Shown: one piece after another, positions 35,909-49,900 of the stretch
Layout: each line of letters begins with the position of its first letter
Numbering within the stretch: the first letter of the stretch is position 1
Source: Eonycteris spelaea
Taxonomy: Eukaryota > Chordata > Mammalia > Chiroptera > Pteropodidae
Direction of reading: 5' to 3'
DNA: 64,000 nt
Assembly (NCBI GenBank): GCA_003508835.1
Contig: PUFA01000034.1
Span: 5,792,501 to 5,856,500 of the forward strand
Position numbers and translations under genes: made by a program
The notes under the pieces: model-generated
What the model was told of the DNA's origin: nothing
The model's database searches: none
Seen by the model: the letters and a program-made list of their open reading frames with translations, nothing else

Positions 35909-37139
35909 GTGGAAAACTTAGTAGTCTGAATCACTTGTGAATGACACGAGATACTCTTCTAGAATTTAGAAGTTCAGTAATGGAACATTACCTAAAAAGC
36001 TGTAGGAATCATTTTAGTCCATAGAGTTGTCATTAAGGTCACCTTTAAGGTAATTAAAAAAAAACATATCAACCTTTTACATACAAAGCATGCTGGTAAA
36101 TACACAATACTTCTATATGGAAAAGGAAACATCCTCAGAGGCTGACTTCAGGGAATGGTGAAGTGAAGCTTTCAAATTTTGTCCCTTTCTGTACTATTTG
36201 AATTTTCTTGTGTGTGGAGTGGAGATGGGAGACAGGGAAAGAGAGGGGACAAGAAGGAACAAAAAGTTATCCTGGAAGTGAAAGTATGGGACTTCTTCTT
36301 GTAGTTTCCTACTTTAAGGAAAAATAACAAACATATAAACTGAAAACGTATCGGGTTTTTAGACTGAATTCCTACCTTACAGAAAATCCAGGGAAAGAGA
36401 CATCCTCAGACAAATTCTAAAGGGAGGACAGTAAACAAGACAATAGCCCTCTGTTTTCCTTAAGAAAATGGACAGGAAAGATAAAAGGTGGGATGGGTTG
36501 AGGTAACCATTCTAGCTTAAGAGAACAAGGGGATGGGATTCAATTAATGTATTCTGCGGGCCCTGTTGACATCACTGGGGAAAACTGTACAAGGATTGGT
36601 TAAGGGATATTAAGGACTTAGTGATTTTTTTATGTCGATAATGGTTTTATGGTTATACAGAAACATGTCCTTACTTTTTAGAAATGTATATCTGTTTGGG
36701 GGAAAATGTTTTTTAAATACTCAGCCAAAAAAAATAAAGCAATGGAAAATTTTTAATTGTTACATTTAAGTGACAGGTATATGGGGATTCATTACACTCT
36801 TCTGTTTTCTTCTATTTGCATTTTTTGTAATAATTAAAAAAACAATAAACACCCAGGAAAAAAATCAGCCTTTCAAAAGCTGGTTTCTATGTATGACAAT
36901 CTGTAAAAGACAGGATAACAAAAGTGTATTTACCACATTAAAATGTTATATAACAGACAAAGCTAAAAATCTACTATTTTCTTAATATGATCATTTCTCC
37001 ACTTTAATTATGTTCACTGGGCTTAAGGTTCTAGGAAAAAACTTATATCGTAGCTGCCCTTCAAAATTAGTAACATCAAGAACTTAAAGGCATTTTCTCT
37101 GAATCCATTTGTATAAAGACCTTCTCTTTACCTCCTGTA
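35909..37139. other. TM4SF20 downstream flank / possible distal 3'UTR
   Basis: AT-rich. AATAAA at 36733-36738 is the best distal poly(A) candidate. No open frame of note. Confidence 0.4.
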
Positions 37140-37745
37140 AATATCTATTTATCCTTAAAGTTCAACTTAAACGTCTCCTACTGCAGAAAGCCTTCCCAGA
37201 GTGCGTAATTCCAACAAACCAAGCTAGCACTTACCCAAACTATTATCATACCCGTCACAATGTCACATAAATGTTTTTGCTTGTACGTACATCACTGTAA
37301 GAGATTTACAAGAATAGGGACCGCCACATGCTCCCCATCCATTTATTTATCAGCTCTTTCCTGCTTCAGGGTAGTGAGGCCTCTCCTCTGCCCAGACCTC
37401 CAACCTCCGTCCGTCTAATCTCTGGCTAAGTCTTCTTCACCCTTCAGACTGCAGCCCAACATCACTTCTTCGAAGAGGCCTTCTCTAACCAATGAAAAGC
37501 AGGTTCCCTTCACTCTCTCCTTTGGCAGTCTTTCATTTACAGCACTCACCACAGTGGTGACAGCACTTTTATTGGTGCTTGTTTCTTACATTCCACTCTC
37601 CCTCATAAGACCATAAGCTCCATGGACACAGGGATTTTTTTTTTTTTTTTAATTCACTCCTGGTATGCCCAGTATGAAGCACAGTGTCTGACACAAAGTA
37701 GGGCCCTGATAAAGACTTTGTTGAATGAATTAATGAATCCTATCT
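37140..37745 (+). repeat. L2 LINE 3' ends, between TM4SF20 and MFF
   Basis: CTTCGAAGAGGCCTTCTCTA, CATAAGCTCCATGGACACAG and the ending AGTAGGGCCCTGATAAAGAC TTTGTTGAATGAAT are classic L2 3'UTR text. An upstream piece (37150-37320: AAAGCCTTCCCAGAGTGCGT) is a second L2 segment. A (T)15 run interrupts at 37637-37651. Confidence 0.8.
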
Positions 37746-38155
37746 TTAGTACTCAGCTTTTAGTGAAGACTCAATGCTTAGTCGTTGCATGTCAAACTGC
37801 TAAAAGCCATAAAATGAAAACACAAGTAAAATGAACACAACAGCTCACTTTATGTAACTGACTGAACAATACACATGACCTTCTCAGCACCCTAGAAATG
37901 GGTTAAGAGATGACCCCAGTTCCCTACAGGGTCACAAAGAGACAGACTTAAGCCTCCCATTTCACAGGGCAAAAGAGAGGATGGTTTGAGAAGCACAATG
38001 AGCGAGATGAAATACCTGGTAAGTTCTTTCTTTGCTATTTTAGTCTCGTGGAAACTGCGGCCATGAATTAAATGCCTAAACGCCATGGATTAGGTAACTT
38101 TTGTAGACATGCCATCTTTGTTTTGGCACATACACTCACAATCGCATGTTCGTGT

Positions 38156-38190
38156 ACACACACACACACACATGCGCACGCATACACACA
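38156..38190. repeat. (AC)n microsatellite
   Basis: An AC run at 38156-38172 continues into degenerate ATGCGCACGCATACACACAC. Confidence 0.9.
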
Positions 38191-38329
38191 CGAATATGCA
38201 TTTAGCCATTTATGAAGCTCACTGTTTATTTCTCGCCTTCATCCTCATGTTTGATCTTGTTTTGGAATCTTTAGTTTTATTTTTTTACTTATCACTCTCT
38301 TCTCTCTTATATCTCAAGTTGCTCTTCCT

Positions 38330-38480
38330 CAATATTTGTTTTGACCATCCTCTAATTCTTTAATAAACTTACTCTCCTCCTCCATCATTAATCTGCTAAT
38401 TCCTGAAGAGCAGGGTTTGCGTGTACCTGTTGTAACCTCTTAGGTCAGTGCTGTGCACACATGAGTCTCTACTCATCGAA
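38330..38480 (+). repeat. L2-like 3' fragment
   Basis: ATTCCTGAAGAGCAGGGTTT and TGTACCTGTTGTAACCTCTT followed by CAGTGCTGTGCACACATGAG resemble a diverged L2 3' end. It lies between the two genes. Confidence 0.4.
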
Positions 38481-40111
38481 AGTAAGCAAAAGCACATTTG
38501 TAAGAACATCTGTAACACTCACATTTTAAGTAAAACAAAAGTGATGGTAAATTAAACTTTTCCAAAATTGAGGCCCAGGAAGAGTTCAATTTCAACATCA
38601 AATATAAGCAGTAAAATGGACATCCATGCAGGAAAGCTCTGAAAATATACTGCTTGCATAAAATTATCCCTCGAAGTGTAAGTAACTTGTAAACGCTCCA
38701 CCAAGTGTTCCTAGAAGCAGAAAACAAAAGCGAACCTTTAAATACAGTTCTGAACACAGTACAACAACATCCTTGCTGTACTTAGTTGCAGGGACCACCG
38801 AGAATGTTGGGATGGTCTCTGCTCACCGGCCCCGCCTGTGCGCCTCTCCCCCGCTGTTCTTTCCTGCACCTGCGTATTTTGCTTCATTCTTGCTTGTTGA
38901 AATCCTCCATGTTTTTCAAAGCTCAGCTCAAATACCTAAGGAGTATTTCCGGACTACCCTGACCAAGAGTGAACGTGCTCAACTCCAAACCCACGAAGTC
39001 CTGGGGGAAGGGAGGCAGCCGAACAGAGCGTGGTTTTGGAGTTAGATTTTCAAGCTCTTCTATGTTTAGATTTGTGACAAGGTGAACACGTTTCTTTGTC
39101 GTCTCCTTTTGAATGGTCAGTTAACTTCTAATTTACCCTCTCACTGAGGAAGTTGTCTTTTGGGGTCCCAGCCTCACGCAGGAGTTTCCTGTCACACAGC
39201 TAGTGCCTGCCCAAGACATGGAACTGTGCCCCTGCCCCCGGCACAGCCATCAGGGGGACAGTTCTAAGTCTCCAGTGTTTGCTAAAAATCAACAAGGAGA
39301 AAAACAGCTTTGTTTGCTTATCTTCCAGAATTTCTACTTTTATTTCATTTTTGGCCTTCGTGGACTCCTTTTCATGCCTGCCCAGCCAAAGTGGTGTTAA
39401 TTTGATCTATTGTTGTTATCATTTTTGTGCTTTCGATTGGGAGAATCACTCACAGAAATTACTTTGTGACATACATGAGCCTACAATTAATTACATCCTT
39501 AGGATATTATAAAAGTCAGAAGACACTCATGTGTATAAAAAAAATGACCATTAAACTCATGATAAACCCTAGGAAGTAAAGGGGAAAGTCCTTTTTTTTT
39601 TTTTGAAAGATGGGGAAACAAGAATAGAATGTTAAATCTGTCTATATCTAAGGTATTTCCCTCAACTGCCTTTCCCAAAACTCACTGCCTTGGTAGAAAG
39701 GTATTGAAGACTGCAAAAAACCTCCCTAAAATTCTGTTTTTGAACCAAAAGTAGGAAAAAAACGTTCAGAACTAAAGGCTTCCAGGACCTGTTTCACTGG
39801 TATGTTTAATTCTCAGAAGACTTAGCATATTAGCTAAATACTGCAATGGAAAAAACGTGCGCAACTCAAGGTATTTCCATCTACGCCACATTATGCTACG
39901 CATGAGGAAACCACCTGTGCGACCGGCGCCCACCACGGCCAGGATGAGGGTCTGAGCGGAAGCACAGCGGGTTCCTGGGCTCCTGCTACCTGCCAGTCAT
40001 AAACTGCACTGCTCGCTCCTGAGACAGAAAGACTCAGGTCTCCATACGGTAACATGATACGGAATGCAGCTCACAGCACCGTGTGATGAAACAAAATCTT
40101 TCCATAAACAA
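38481..40111. other. Intergenic between the convergent genes
   Basis: 38860-38970 (TCAAAGCTCAGCTCAAATAC) looks L2-like. The remainder is unassigned. Confidence 0.5.
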
Positions 40112-40798
40112 ACATTGCTTTGGTTGACAGTTTATTAAATACACTACATTTGTACCTTATTCTGTAGTTTTTTTAATCATTCACACATGAACTTATTAAA
40201 AACATTTTATAGAAAACCATCTGTAAAACTAAAATAAAAATGCACATTTTACACACATATTAGGCAAACTGCTGAACACATTAGGAATTTTTTTAATAAA
40301 GGTGATCATGAAACATGAGGCGGCTTGATTGCATTAATGTGGACACCAGCCATGACTTCAGGAGTTAATGCTGAAATGTGGCTGGATGCGTGTCTATTAA
40401 CAAAACTGCTTGATAGTGTTTGAGGAAACAGGACAAAATAAAGTATTGCCTTTCTTTTACAGATAGTTTTCTAAATTCATTCTCTATCCCTCTCCCGTTC
40501 AGAGAATTGTGCAGACTGATGAGGTGAAAAATCAATTCCTTTAAAAAGAACAAACTAGAGCCTATTCACAGAACATGCAAAGGGAGAATTGTAAGTAGGT
40601 GTTACTGCGGAGCTGGTTAGAAGTGAATGCAGCTAAGTGGCAGAGTATGCCTTCGCTTCGCCTTCCTCTCTGACGGAGATACACTTCCAGGGCATGGACT
40701 AGCAAACGGCATACAACGCAGACACAGAAACCAAGGACTTTGCAAATGCTTTATATTTGCATCTGTGGAGACAGTATTTTCGAGAGCCGAGGTTACCT
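40112..40798 (-). other. MFF: Likely MFF 3' untranslated region
   Basis: Between the MFF stop and a - strand AATAAA (TTTATT on +, 40131-40136) lie about 690 bases of AT-rich, repeat-poor sequence, as expected of a 3'UTR. Cleavage would fall around 40110-40120. A further - strand AATAAA at 39339-39344 could be a distal site. The extent is inferred. Confidence 0.5.
40131..40136 (-). terminator. Candidate MFF poly(A) signal AATAAA
   Basis: TTTATT on the + strand gives AATAAA on the MFF strand, about 665 nt after the stop codon. Confidence 0.45.
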
Positions 40799-40930
40799 CT
40801 AGCGGCGAAACCAGAGCCAGCTATTAAGCAGCCAGAATGCTACGGTAATTGAATACATGACCATTTCTCTTTTAGCACGTTCTTTGTTCTCTTCTTCTAG
40901 AAGTTGTAGACGTCTATTTAGTTTGATTAT
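40799..40930 (-). CDS. MFF: MFF last coding exon: coiled coil, membrane tail anchor, stop
   Basis: A 132-nt coding part after acceptor CTTCCTTTAG. It encodes IIKLNRRLQLLEEENKERAK (coiled coil), REMVMYSITVAFWLLNSWLW (single C-terminal membrane span) and FRR, then TAG at 40799-40801. The 43 residues match the human protein without a visible change. The terminal Arg-Arg after the span is typical of a mitochondrial/peroxisomal tail anchor. Confidence 0.97.
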   Translation of the reverse strand: MIKLNRRLQLLEEENKERAKREMVMYSITVAFWLLNSWLWFRR

Positions 40931-43900
40931 CTAAAGGAAGAGCAAAAAACAAAACGGAAGCTTTAATGCATGGAGTCATCAGATTCTTACACTGCAGTAT
41001 GATTTGTCAGAAGAACTATAAACGTGGAACGTCTCGGTTGGCGCCCAAGAAACAAAACAACATACAGAAAAATGCGACTCCTAACAGCTTGCATTCTCTT
41101 ACACCCTCTCCTCTGCTTCCCTTCTCCCGGCCCCCAGTGCGAAAGGCGCCCGCCCCTCCTTCCCGGATGCCGTGGAGATGCTCCGTGGGGGAAGGGGCCG
41201 AGTGCGCCCGGCGGAAACAGTGAGGGACTCCCGGCCCTTTCTGTGCCTCCGACGGGCTGTTGTCTCTCAGCCTCAGTTTCTCATCTTTAATCTGCTTTAA
41301 TTTCCTCTGTCCACCCCTGACTGGCTGCGAGGACCCATAAATTAACCTATCGCAGTGGGTGGGCCCTGCATCTGCCACGCAGGCCCTTCGGGATGAAAGG
41401 CTGACTCCCCGGCTGCCGGTGTCTCTGGCTGACAGCGGCATCCTCGCTGTCAGTCCCCAACTGTGCACAGCCCGGGGCTGGGCGACTGCCTCGCCCGAGG
41501 TCATGCTCCACGGCCGGGCGGCAGGCCGCAGCTCTGCAGGGGGACCGCGGCTTCACAGCTCTTCGTGGGGGTTGACTACAGACAGCCTGTGTGCTGACTG
41601 CACGGCGGCCCGGCATCTGTCTCCCTTTTGCCCAATCCTGTTCCTTTCCTTCTCCCACAGACCTTAACCTCGAGAACACGCCCCAGTAAACTTTCCACAT
41701 GCAAATCTTCACACCTGAGCCCGGTTTCCGCGGAATCCAATCTGCCCATCTACGTAAAGACACTACGAGCTCTGTAAGGCATCAGGAAGGTACACGGGAT
41801 TATCATCGTTATGGTAGAGAGACTGAAGGAGGGAAATTCTCATAATCCAAACCCGCAGTATTCAAGGGCTGGGAACTACCAACGGGGGAAAGTCTACTGA
41901 CCGGGCGGACACGGCAGTGCAGGTATAACCACGTCACAACCTCACAAACATCTCACGTTTGATCAGTGTTGAGCAGCCATTTTTCTGTTATGGCCAATTC
42001 AGTAAAAAAGAAAAGCACTTAAAGTAACCTTTGCCCCTACTCAAAATGCTTATTGGTCCCATGAGATACTACGTTCTTGCACAACTGGTCCTACTTTATT
42101 GTCAGCGAAAACACTGGCATTGGCCTTGAGTCACTAAAATATTTCTGTCGGGCGTATCTGAGAAGTAGAAACGCCAAGGCGGCTTTTCAACACTGCCCCC
42201 AGAGCGGGTTAAACTGGGTGTCGAGGTGGCCCACGAATTGCTCATCACCAGACTATACCAGCCCCAGGCTGTCAGTCCCCAGACGGGCGACAGGCAAGGG
42301 CAGCTGCAGAAGCAGCAGCCTCGTCGCTGCCAGGGGCACAGGTATGAACCCTGCGGCACCTTCTCGTGATTCAGTTTTTGTGACTTATCTTAGAAACTCA
42401 CAGATTCCCAACTGGCTTCCCACTCCTTTTAAGGTTTCACAGCTTGTGTGTGACTTGTTTACAGTGACTGTATCTTTGTCCGCTACTAGTTCACCCTCTA
42501 AGTTAGGGATTAAATGAAAGTTGTTAAAACCCTGAACCTCACATTATACTTTCAGAGAACAAGGTTGTTGGTATAATTGTGAATTCAGTAACACTGAAGA
42601 AACCCCTTTCTTCCATAAGCAAAGTATAAGTCAACATACATGGAAGAACTTATACATAGTTCTTCCATTTATGTTTCAGTGAATGAGATTAAAATGAAAA
42701 AGGAATATTTATTTCATATAATCCTTTTATTACATTAATCTTTAAAATAATACTGATTTACTCTTATGCTAAAATATTTGGTTTCTTGGCCTTTATTTAG
42801 AAATGTTTTATTTTTGATCATTTCCTTCCACATCTGTTTGGCACAGAGACACTCAGAACACCGATGGCTTCCCCACACGTGAGAACAGGCTGTGTGAGTA
42901 CACGTTAAAATACACACATGCGACTGTAGTTCTGAGGACGATGTACTACAGAACGCGAGAAACAGGTATACGAAGACCCTTTGCAAACAGAGCAGTTTCC
43001 AAAATGGAGTTCTCGGAAACAGTAATGGAGGTCTCAGAGTGACTGTCCTGTGCTTCAAAAAGCCAAACAAGGATTTATGGCTTTACTGATTTGCTAAAAT
43101 GTCAAGATTCTCTGTTATTGGCTAGAGTTTATGAATCCATTTTGGTAATGTTGTTTTATGCTGATCAAAACATGTAATGGTGGTTTAATGCATTTAATCA
43201 AAATGGGAAAATCAATTATGGTTTAATAAATAGTTTGATAGATAAATATTTCAATTTATGGGTTATAAAGGAGAAAATGATAAATGTTAGGAACTAGCAC
43301 CGTAAGTATTATATGATATCACCGAGGATTATATCTTAGTTGGTACATTAAATACCTGTCGTCTTAATGAAGCTGCATCTACAACAGTCATGTCATCTGA
43401 AGCTCCTTCGATTGTTGTATCTGTATTTGAAATGCCATACCTAGCAGATAAGAAAAATCCAATATTAGAAAAGAACTCAGAGTACCTAGCAAGGCCTGTA
43501 ATACGTTGTGTAATGCTCAAAGAATTGTTTGAAAGATTGGTATTTAACAATATGAATTATCAACATACTTTACAACCTGAATTGTGACTAATAAAGGAAA
43601 GAAAAGAAAAAAGCTTAAGATAATTACCTTCGATTTGGGAAAGTGTCCTGAAACTTTAAGAATGAGAAGAAACCCTGACTAAAGACATAAATAAGGAGAT
43701 ACTTTTCTCCTCAGAGGGACGGGCATCGTTAAAAAGGGTCCCTGGCTTGAAGGACTGGCAAGTGGCCCTGCCAGAGCACAGCGCCACACAGTTGTGACAC
43801 AACCCGTGTCTACGTGTGGCTCCACAGAGTCTGCTGAGACTCACTGCAGGGCCACGACCTCTTCTCTTGCCATTTCTACTCTTCTTATTTCCAATTATTT

Positions 43901-46900
43901 ACTTTCTACTGTGTCTAACGTAGAAGCATTTACAAAATCACCTGAATATCTTGCCGCTACATTCAGATCCAGAATTGGCTCAATAATGAATAATGAACAG
44001 GCTTATGTATAAAATACTGGGGAGCCAAAAGACAAACTCCAGAGAAAGCATTTTAAAAGTACTTCTTGTTCAAATGCAGTTACTTCTAAAAGGGCAGTGA
44101 CTTTTAAATGAATGACAATGAACTTCTAAGAAACAAATATGCACAAATGCTATTCTTCCTCTCTGCCTGGATTTCCACTTTTTAAATATATTTTAATTAA
44201 TGGCTTTATTGAGATACAATTTACACACTACACAATGCATCTAACATGTTTACACCCTTACTATTTTAATCCTATATGGTACTTTGGTAAAAACTTTTAT
44301 AAATAAGATGAAATTGAATTTAAAAGTTGTTCCTACGTAATCATACAGAATTGGCACATAAATCATATATTCTAATATTTCAAGCAAATCTCCTCTATAA
44401 AAAGCACATTACTTCACAAAGGGGTATGAAGAGAATTATATTTTTCATCCAGACATGTTCAAAACCAATCTATTCAGAAAGTCCTTTTGTTTCAAATACT
44501 ACTGGAAATAACCCCAAATATTTTAATCATGCAGTGTCATTATTCTGAACACTGATGATAACTAGACGGGCTGCAGTTTAAATAACAGATGGTGTGTATT
44601 GACTCTAGATCATCTAGAACAATCTCTAAATATGTCTTTGATGGTTAACTTAACTTGCTTTCTCATTAACTGCCCCTTTCTTCATGGGAACAGAAGAAAT
44701 ACCCTGGAATACGAGTAACCATATCAGCTAGAGAAATAAACTATTAAGTTAGTAGATGCTGGAACTATGGGTTTACAAACGTGAATTAATTATTCCTTTG
44801 AACATTAAGAGAGAATTATTAAATGATTAGTAGAAAAAATAAGGGTTGAAGATGCCTCTTCTCTCCGTGTTATCGTCAAAATAAAACTTTTCTATTTCTG
44901 TGAGGTCACCCATGAGATGAATATTTAGGGAAAAAAAAACAATACAAGCAATTGCTTCAAAAGTAAAATGACCTGGACTGAACACAGAGAATGAAGTATA
45001 ACTGAAAGGGATTACTCGCAATTTAAATCTTGAATTAACTAAAGCTTTCAATATCTAAAAAAAAAAAAAATCTTCATTTGCAAATAAATCTAAGGATATG
45101 GCAAAAGACTATCTAGTTTAACTTAAAACAGAAAAAAAAATCCCCACGTGTTTTAAAATAAAAGCTGTATTTATGAGAACTAAAAACTCTATTAAATGCT
45201 AAGACAGATCACTGGCTGAACATACTTTCACAGAGAGATAAAAAGATCACTAGCTCATTAGAGCTACATAAGGGAAAGCCTAAACTGGATGGAGCTAACA
45301 CTGCAAAGAACCAAGTCGGCAGAGTGGTCGGGGCCTCTAAGGGCACATGTCAGTTCCTCTGACCTGAATGAACTCTTAGTGGCACACGGGTTCCCCTCCT
45401 CTCCTGCCTAAAGATGAATATGCCCACTTCCTGTCATCACAAAAATGCTGCCAGCTTTAAATCTGTTATAATGTATTTTTGCTTAAAACCAACAAAAATG
45501 GCCCTGAAAAAAATCATAGTAATGTTATCTGTGAAGACTAAGTTGTTTTTTTTTTTTTTCCTCTAGAAGATGGAATATGGGGATTCTGGCACTTGAGAAC
45601 CTTAAATATTTGTACGTGCCATTCGATCTGTCTCTGTGCATGAGAGAAGAAATAATTACTCAGGTTGAGCATGAGTGAAAGTGTGAAAGGGGCAAAAATA
45701 AGAGAAAAGCTTAAATCGACAGATAACATGAATTCTTAAAACTAAATTCCCTTTATAAATGTTTAATTTCCCCGAACTGGCAATGCTGATTTTCCTGAAT
45801 TTGAGATGATGCCTTACAGACAGCTTTACCTACAGAATGAAAAATGATATTACAAACAATTAACGACTAAAAAGAAACACCGACAGAACGATGGGCAACA
45901 ATTAAAATGATGCACATGAAACATTTAAGATTTAAGGTTATTTTTTCTGTGTTTAGCGTGATCGCCTATAACCTATTATAACTGTATCTAAACAAAACAT
46001 CTCAGATACATGACACTGTATAATTGTTAAGCATTTTTCCTCGTGCTCTGGTGGGCAAAGGTCACGAATGAGTCTCACTATTCTCGGAGAAAAGCAGGAT
46101 GTACTCACGAGAAAAGCTGTAGAAATCCGAGCTACCATACAAAGGCATGGCTACCACGTGCGTTATAGCCTGTGAAATACAGATTCAGTCAACCACTGAG
46201 CCTGGTTGCTTACGACGTCTCGACATTTACCTGACGCTGTCGCGATGAGGGTTAGAAGTGGCGGCAGCAGACCCACCACGCAACACAGGTCTACGGCAGG
46301 TGTTTGCGGAAGGCACAGACAGAATCAGGAAACAGAGAAGTAATAGAATAAAAGCAAAAACAAGACAAATAAACGTCAAATAGAATTATATTGTATGCTT
46401 CAATACAATATATTTCAAATACCTTATCTTTGTCTCACACGTCCTCCATTTTATGATTTTCATAAATTAAATATTTTTCCATGGGTTAAAAAACCAAGGG
46501 AAGGGGAAGCTATATTTATGTAAAAAAACAGCACCAACATATAAAATAATTCTGCAGAGTGCTTACATTTTAAATTATGAAATTCAAGACGGAGGACAAT
46601 TATTTACAAAGTATAATTTCTCTTCTAGTTAGAAAAACATCACCATGGACCCTAGAAGCATGTCGAGAACCAGTTAGCAGCACCTGCATGATCGTGGTTG
46701 CTCATCTGTCAACAGCTCTCTCTCCAAAACTAAAAGTCCCACATAACTGCCCCTTCCCACAGGTGCTTCCTTCCCGCCACGTTCCTCTGGGTTAGCGCCT
46801 GACATCTTCGTGTCGCTGTGTCTCATTCACACCCTGAGCTCTCCAGGGCAAAAGTGCAACTTCTGGAGCTGGGGAGACGAGGGGACACGCTCTGAGGGAC

Positions 46901-49900
46901 ACAGGACAGCATGTTACAGAGGTGCCACCCGACACTGAGCCTGATCTCGAGAGACAACCAGGAGTGACATACAGGGCTGCTGGGAATGAGGACAGGTGCA
47001 CTGGAAAACTTTGTGGGGATTTTTCACTTAGCTTCAGTTCACTATTTCTAGAGGGCAATTCGTTCCTTATCTAGGTAAGCGGTAGGTAACCTTGCCAATA
47101 AATCTTATTTTTCAAATTTTTTTAAAAATAAATTTTTATGGTGACATTGGTTAATGAAATCCAATAAGTTTCAGCTGTATAAATCTTATTTTTTTTTTTA
47201 AATCAGAAAAAAGCTCCATGGGTCAGTGGTCAATTCCCCAAAAAGCAATCAGCAATATATGCTAAACAGAGAAAGGAGGTTGGAGAATAGGATTCGCATA
47301 CGGAATTTAAGTATTATGTTCTATTTTGAATGTCTCCTTCTCTAAGTACTGATTAGGTTTTGCCTAAATTTAAATATCAAGGCAATTCTTAATTATAGAA
47401 AACATTTAAGACCAAATGCACTACTTTTTTTTTTCTTTGTAAGTTGGTAGAGTTGTAGAATTTTGGCTATAATACAAATCACCATTTTGTATCAATTCAA
47501 TTTATTCAAGAAAATTTTCATGTTTAGCTTGTATGTTTCCTAATTGCTTAATTAAATTTTTGGAGCCTAGAGGATAAGAGATTCAGAGACTTTTTGAGGA
47601 GAAATGTTAGAGGTCTATTCTGTTGGCTACAGAGCAGTGAGCAATCACATCCTGCTAATATATATTTACTCTGTGGCATTAGGAAAATTGCAGCTAGTTA
47701 ATGACTGCGGTTTACATTACGCTAACATGACAATGTTGAATTAAAGCAAAGCTGTGTGCTACTTAAAGCTTTTCTTAAAAAATTCACACCAACATGCTCA
47801 AATGGACCTGCCATATTCAATATTCCACCACAGAGATTTCCCTTTTATAATGCAGAGCCAGAAAATAATCCAGTTACCTTTCACAACGTATTTCATTTTG
47901 TCTTCTTACACTGGCAATTGGCACATATAATATAAAAGTAAATTAGACAGGCATTTGGCAAAGTTAGAAGCGTCATTCAAGTACCACTTTCTACCATCAG
48001 TACAATTTAATACATTAAAAAAAACCTTTTTTTTAAGCTTGGTGATATGTTCAACAAAATGTTTTGTAATTAAAGTGGCAAAAGGGAATGAGATTCAAGG
48101 CTCCACAATTTCCAGCATTAACTTGTATATTGACATTTTTGAGTAAACAGATGATCTGACTTCCTTGGATGTTTGTTAAAAAAATGGAAACTGCTATAGC
48201 AAACAAATAAATGGGGCGACGAGGAATTATACACATTTTAAAAAAGACAAATCATAAATAACAAGCACTGTTTCGACTGCAACTTTGCACTTCTAGGTTT
48301 TCCAAGTAATATATTTATATGGATACTTGCAAAATGGATAAAATTATTTACACGTTGATTTCTTATTCTAGTCACTCAAAGCTAGTAGAATTCACTAAAG
48401 AAAAACTATAGAATCAAGCCCCTCCTAAAAATAAAATTTGAGCATGTGAAGCATGACTTATCTGTCAATATTTAAGTAATGTTCTTGCACAGGAACTAAG
48501 TCTCTTTTTAAACATGTTCACATTCTGCACCGGAGGAATGCCGCAGGGCGCTCTAGCAGATGTCAGAAGACCTGGGCATGTCCTCGGGCGCCGAGGACTA
48601 AACTGCAGTAGCATGTCAAGTCCAAAGAACGCCAGTGCCCGTTCCCAGGTGTTTCGGGAAACGTTTGGTACGTTACTTTTCCAAATGCGCAGCACTGACC
48701 TGGGTAAATAGATTTTTAATATGTACCTATGATTTCGCTGTCTTCATGTTGAGACTGGTTTTAGATCATGTTAAGTTCTCATAAGATGAGGACATAAAAA
48801 TACCAGAAACCTTTCAACGATGTCCCTAGAGTGTAAACTAAAAGCAGTTCTTATGTCAAGCAACTGGGAATCTGCATTGCTTTGTGATACTAAAACGGGT
48901 AGAAAGACTTTTTTCTTCCTCCCACCCTCTCCCTCCCTTCCCGTCAAGCAGTTCTAGCTTACTTTAACTACACCTACTGAGATGGCGAAAGACCAAAGAT
49001 TAAGATACTGCATTAGCGTAACAGCCAGGAGTAACAGAAAGGAAAAAATGATGTAGAGAGCAAGAAACATAAAAGCACTTAAAAAGTTGATAAGCAGTAT
49101 TATTTTAGAATCATGCATGTAGACCATTATCCAAATTTCACATTCCTACTTCTTATATCAGAAAAGTCATGCTGGACAGTTCTCAAAGTAGAAATAAACA
49201 CGGATTTGGCACTTGAAACTCTGATTAAATCTTGTTCAACGGTTCGATTGTTAAAAGATTTAAATATGATAAAAAACAAAACAAAACAAAAACCCTTTCA
49301 GTTATGAAAACAAGCCAGTAAGACTAATGAGAGTCGAACCCTCCAAGCTCCAAGGTAACAATGGTATATAATGGCATATATACAGGAGCTAAGAACTACT
49401 CATACGAGTATACTTCATGAATTTTTAAAATCTCATTTAAGTGAATAAGAGAATTCCTTCCCAGAAAAGGGATTTTAAAGTTATCGATTCATTACAATAA
49501 AAAATAAATAAATACATAATAAATAAATCTTCACTTAGGGCTTAAAAGTTTTTCATAATAAAATAATACAAACTAAGTTTTTTACATTAGTAAGATTTCT
49601 GATTTTGTACTTTTGAACTTGCAAAATTTTTTTTCATTATGGAGAAAAAAAAATCCAACTATTTTTAAGTTCCATGTCACTATCTGAACTGTGGGTGGGA
49701 CAAAGAATTTTAACATACTGGGGCTGTGTCATCTAGCCATTGTTTAAGCTACATAGGACTGATGAATATCTTTTCCTTTCGGACACTTTCACTGTAATAC
49801 CATCTGATAGGCTAAAATTTGACCTAATAATCTGGTCTCTTTTAGGACTAATTAAAAAAAGAGGATACTTGGTAAAAAATAAATCTATTTAAGGAGGGAG

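Noticed and set aside
41016..41504. Open frame of about 162 codons on the - strand inside MFF
   Set aside because: It lies wholly in an MFF intron, within a CpG-rich patch that opens frames on several strands. The composition is low-complexity and matches no family I know.
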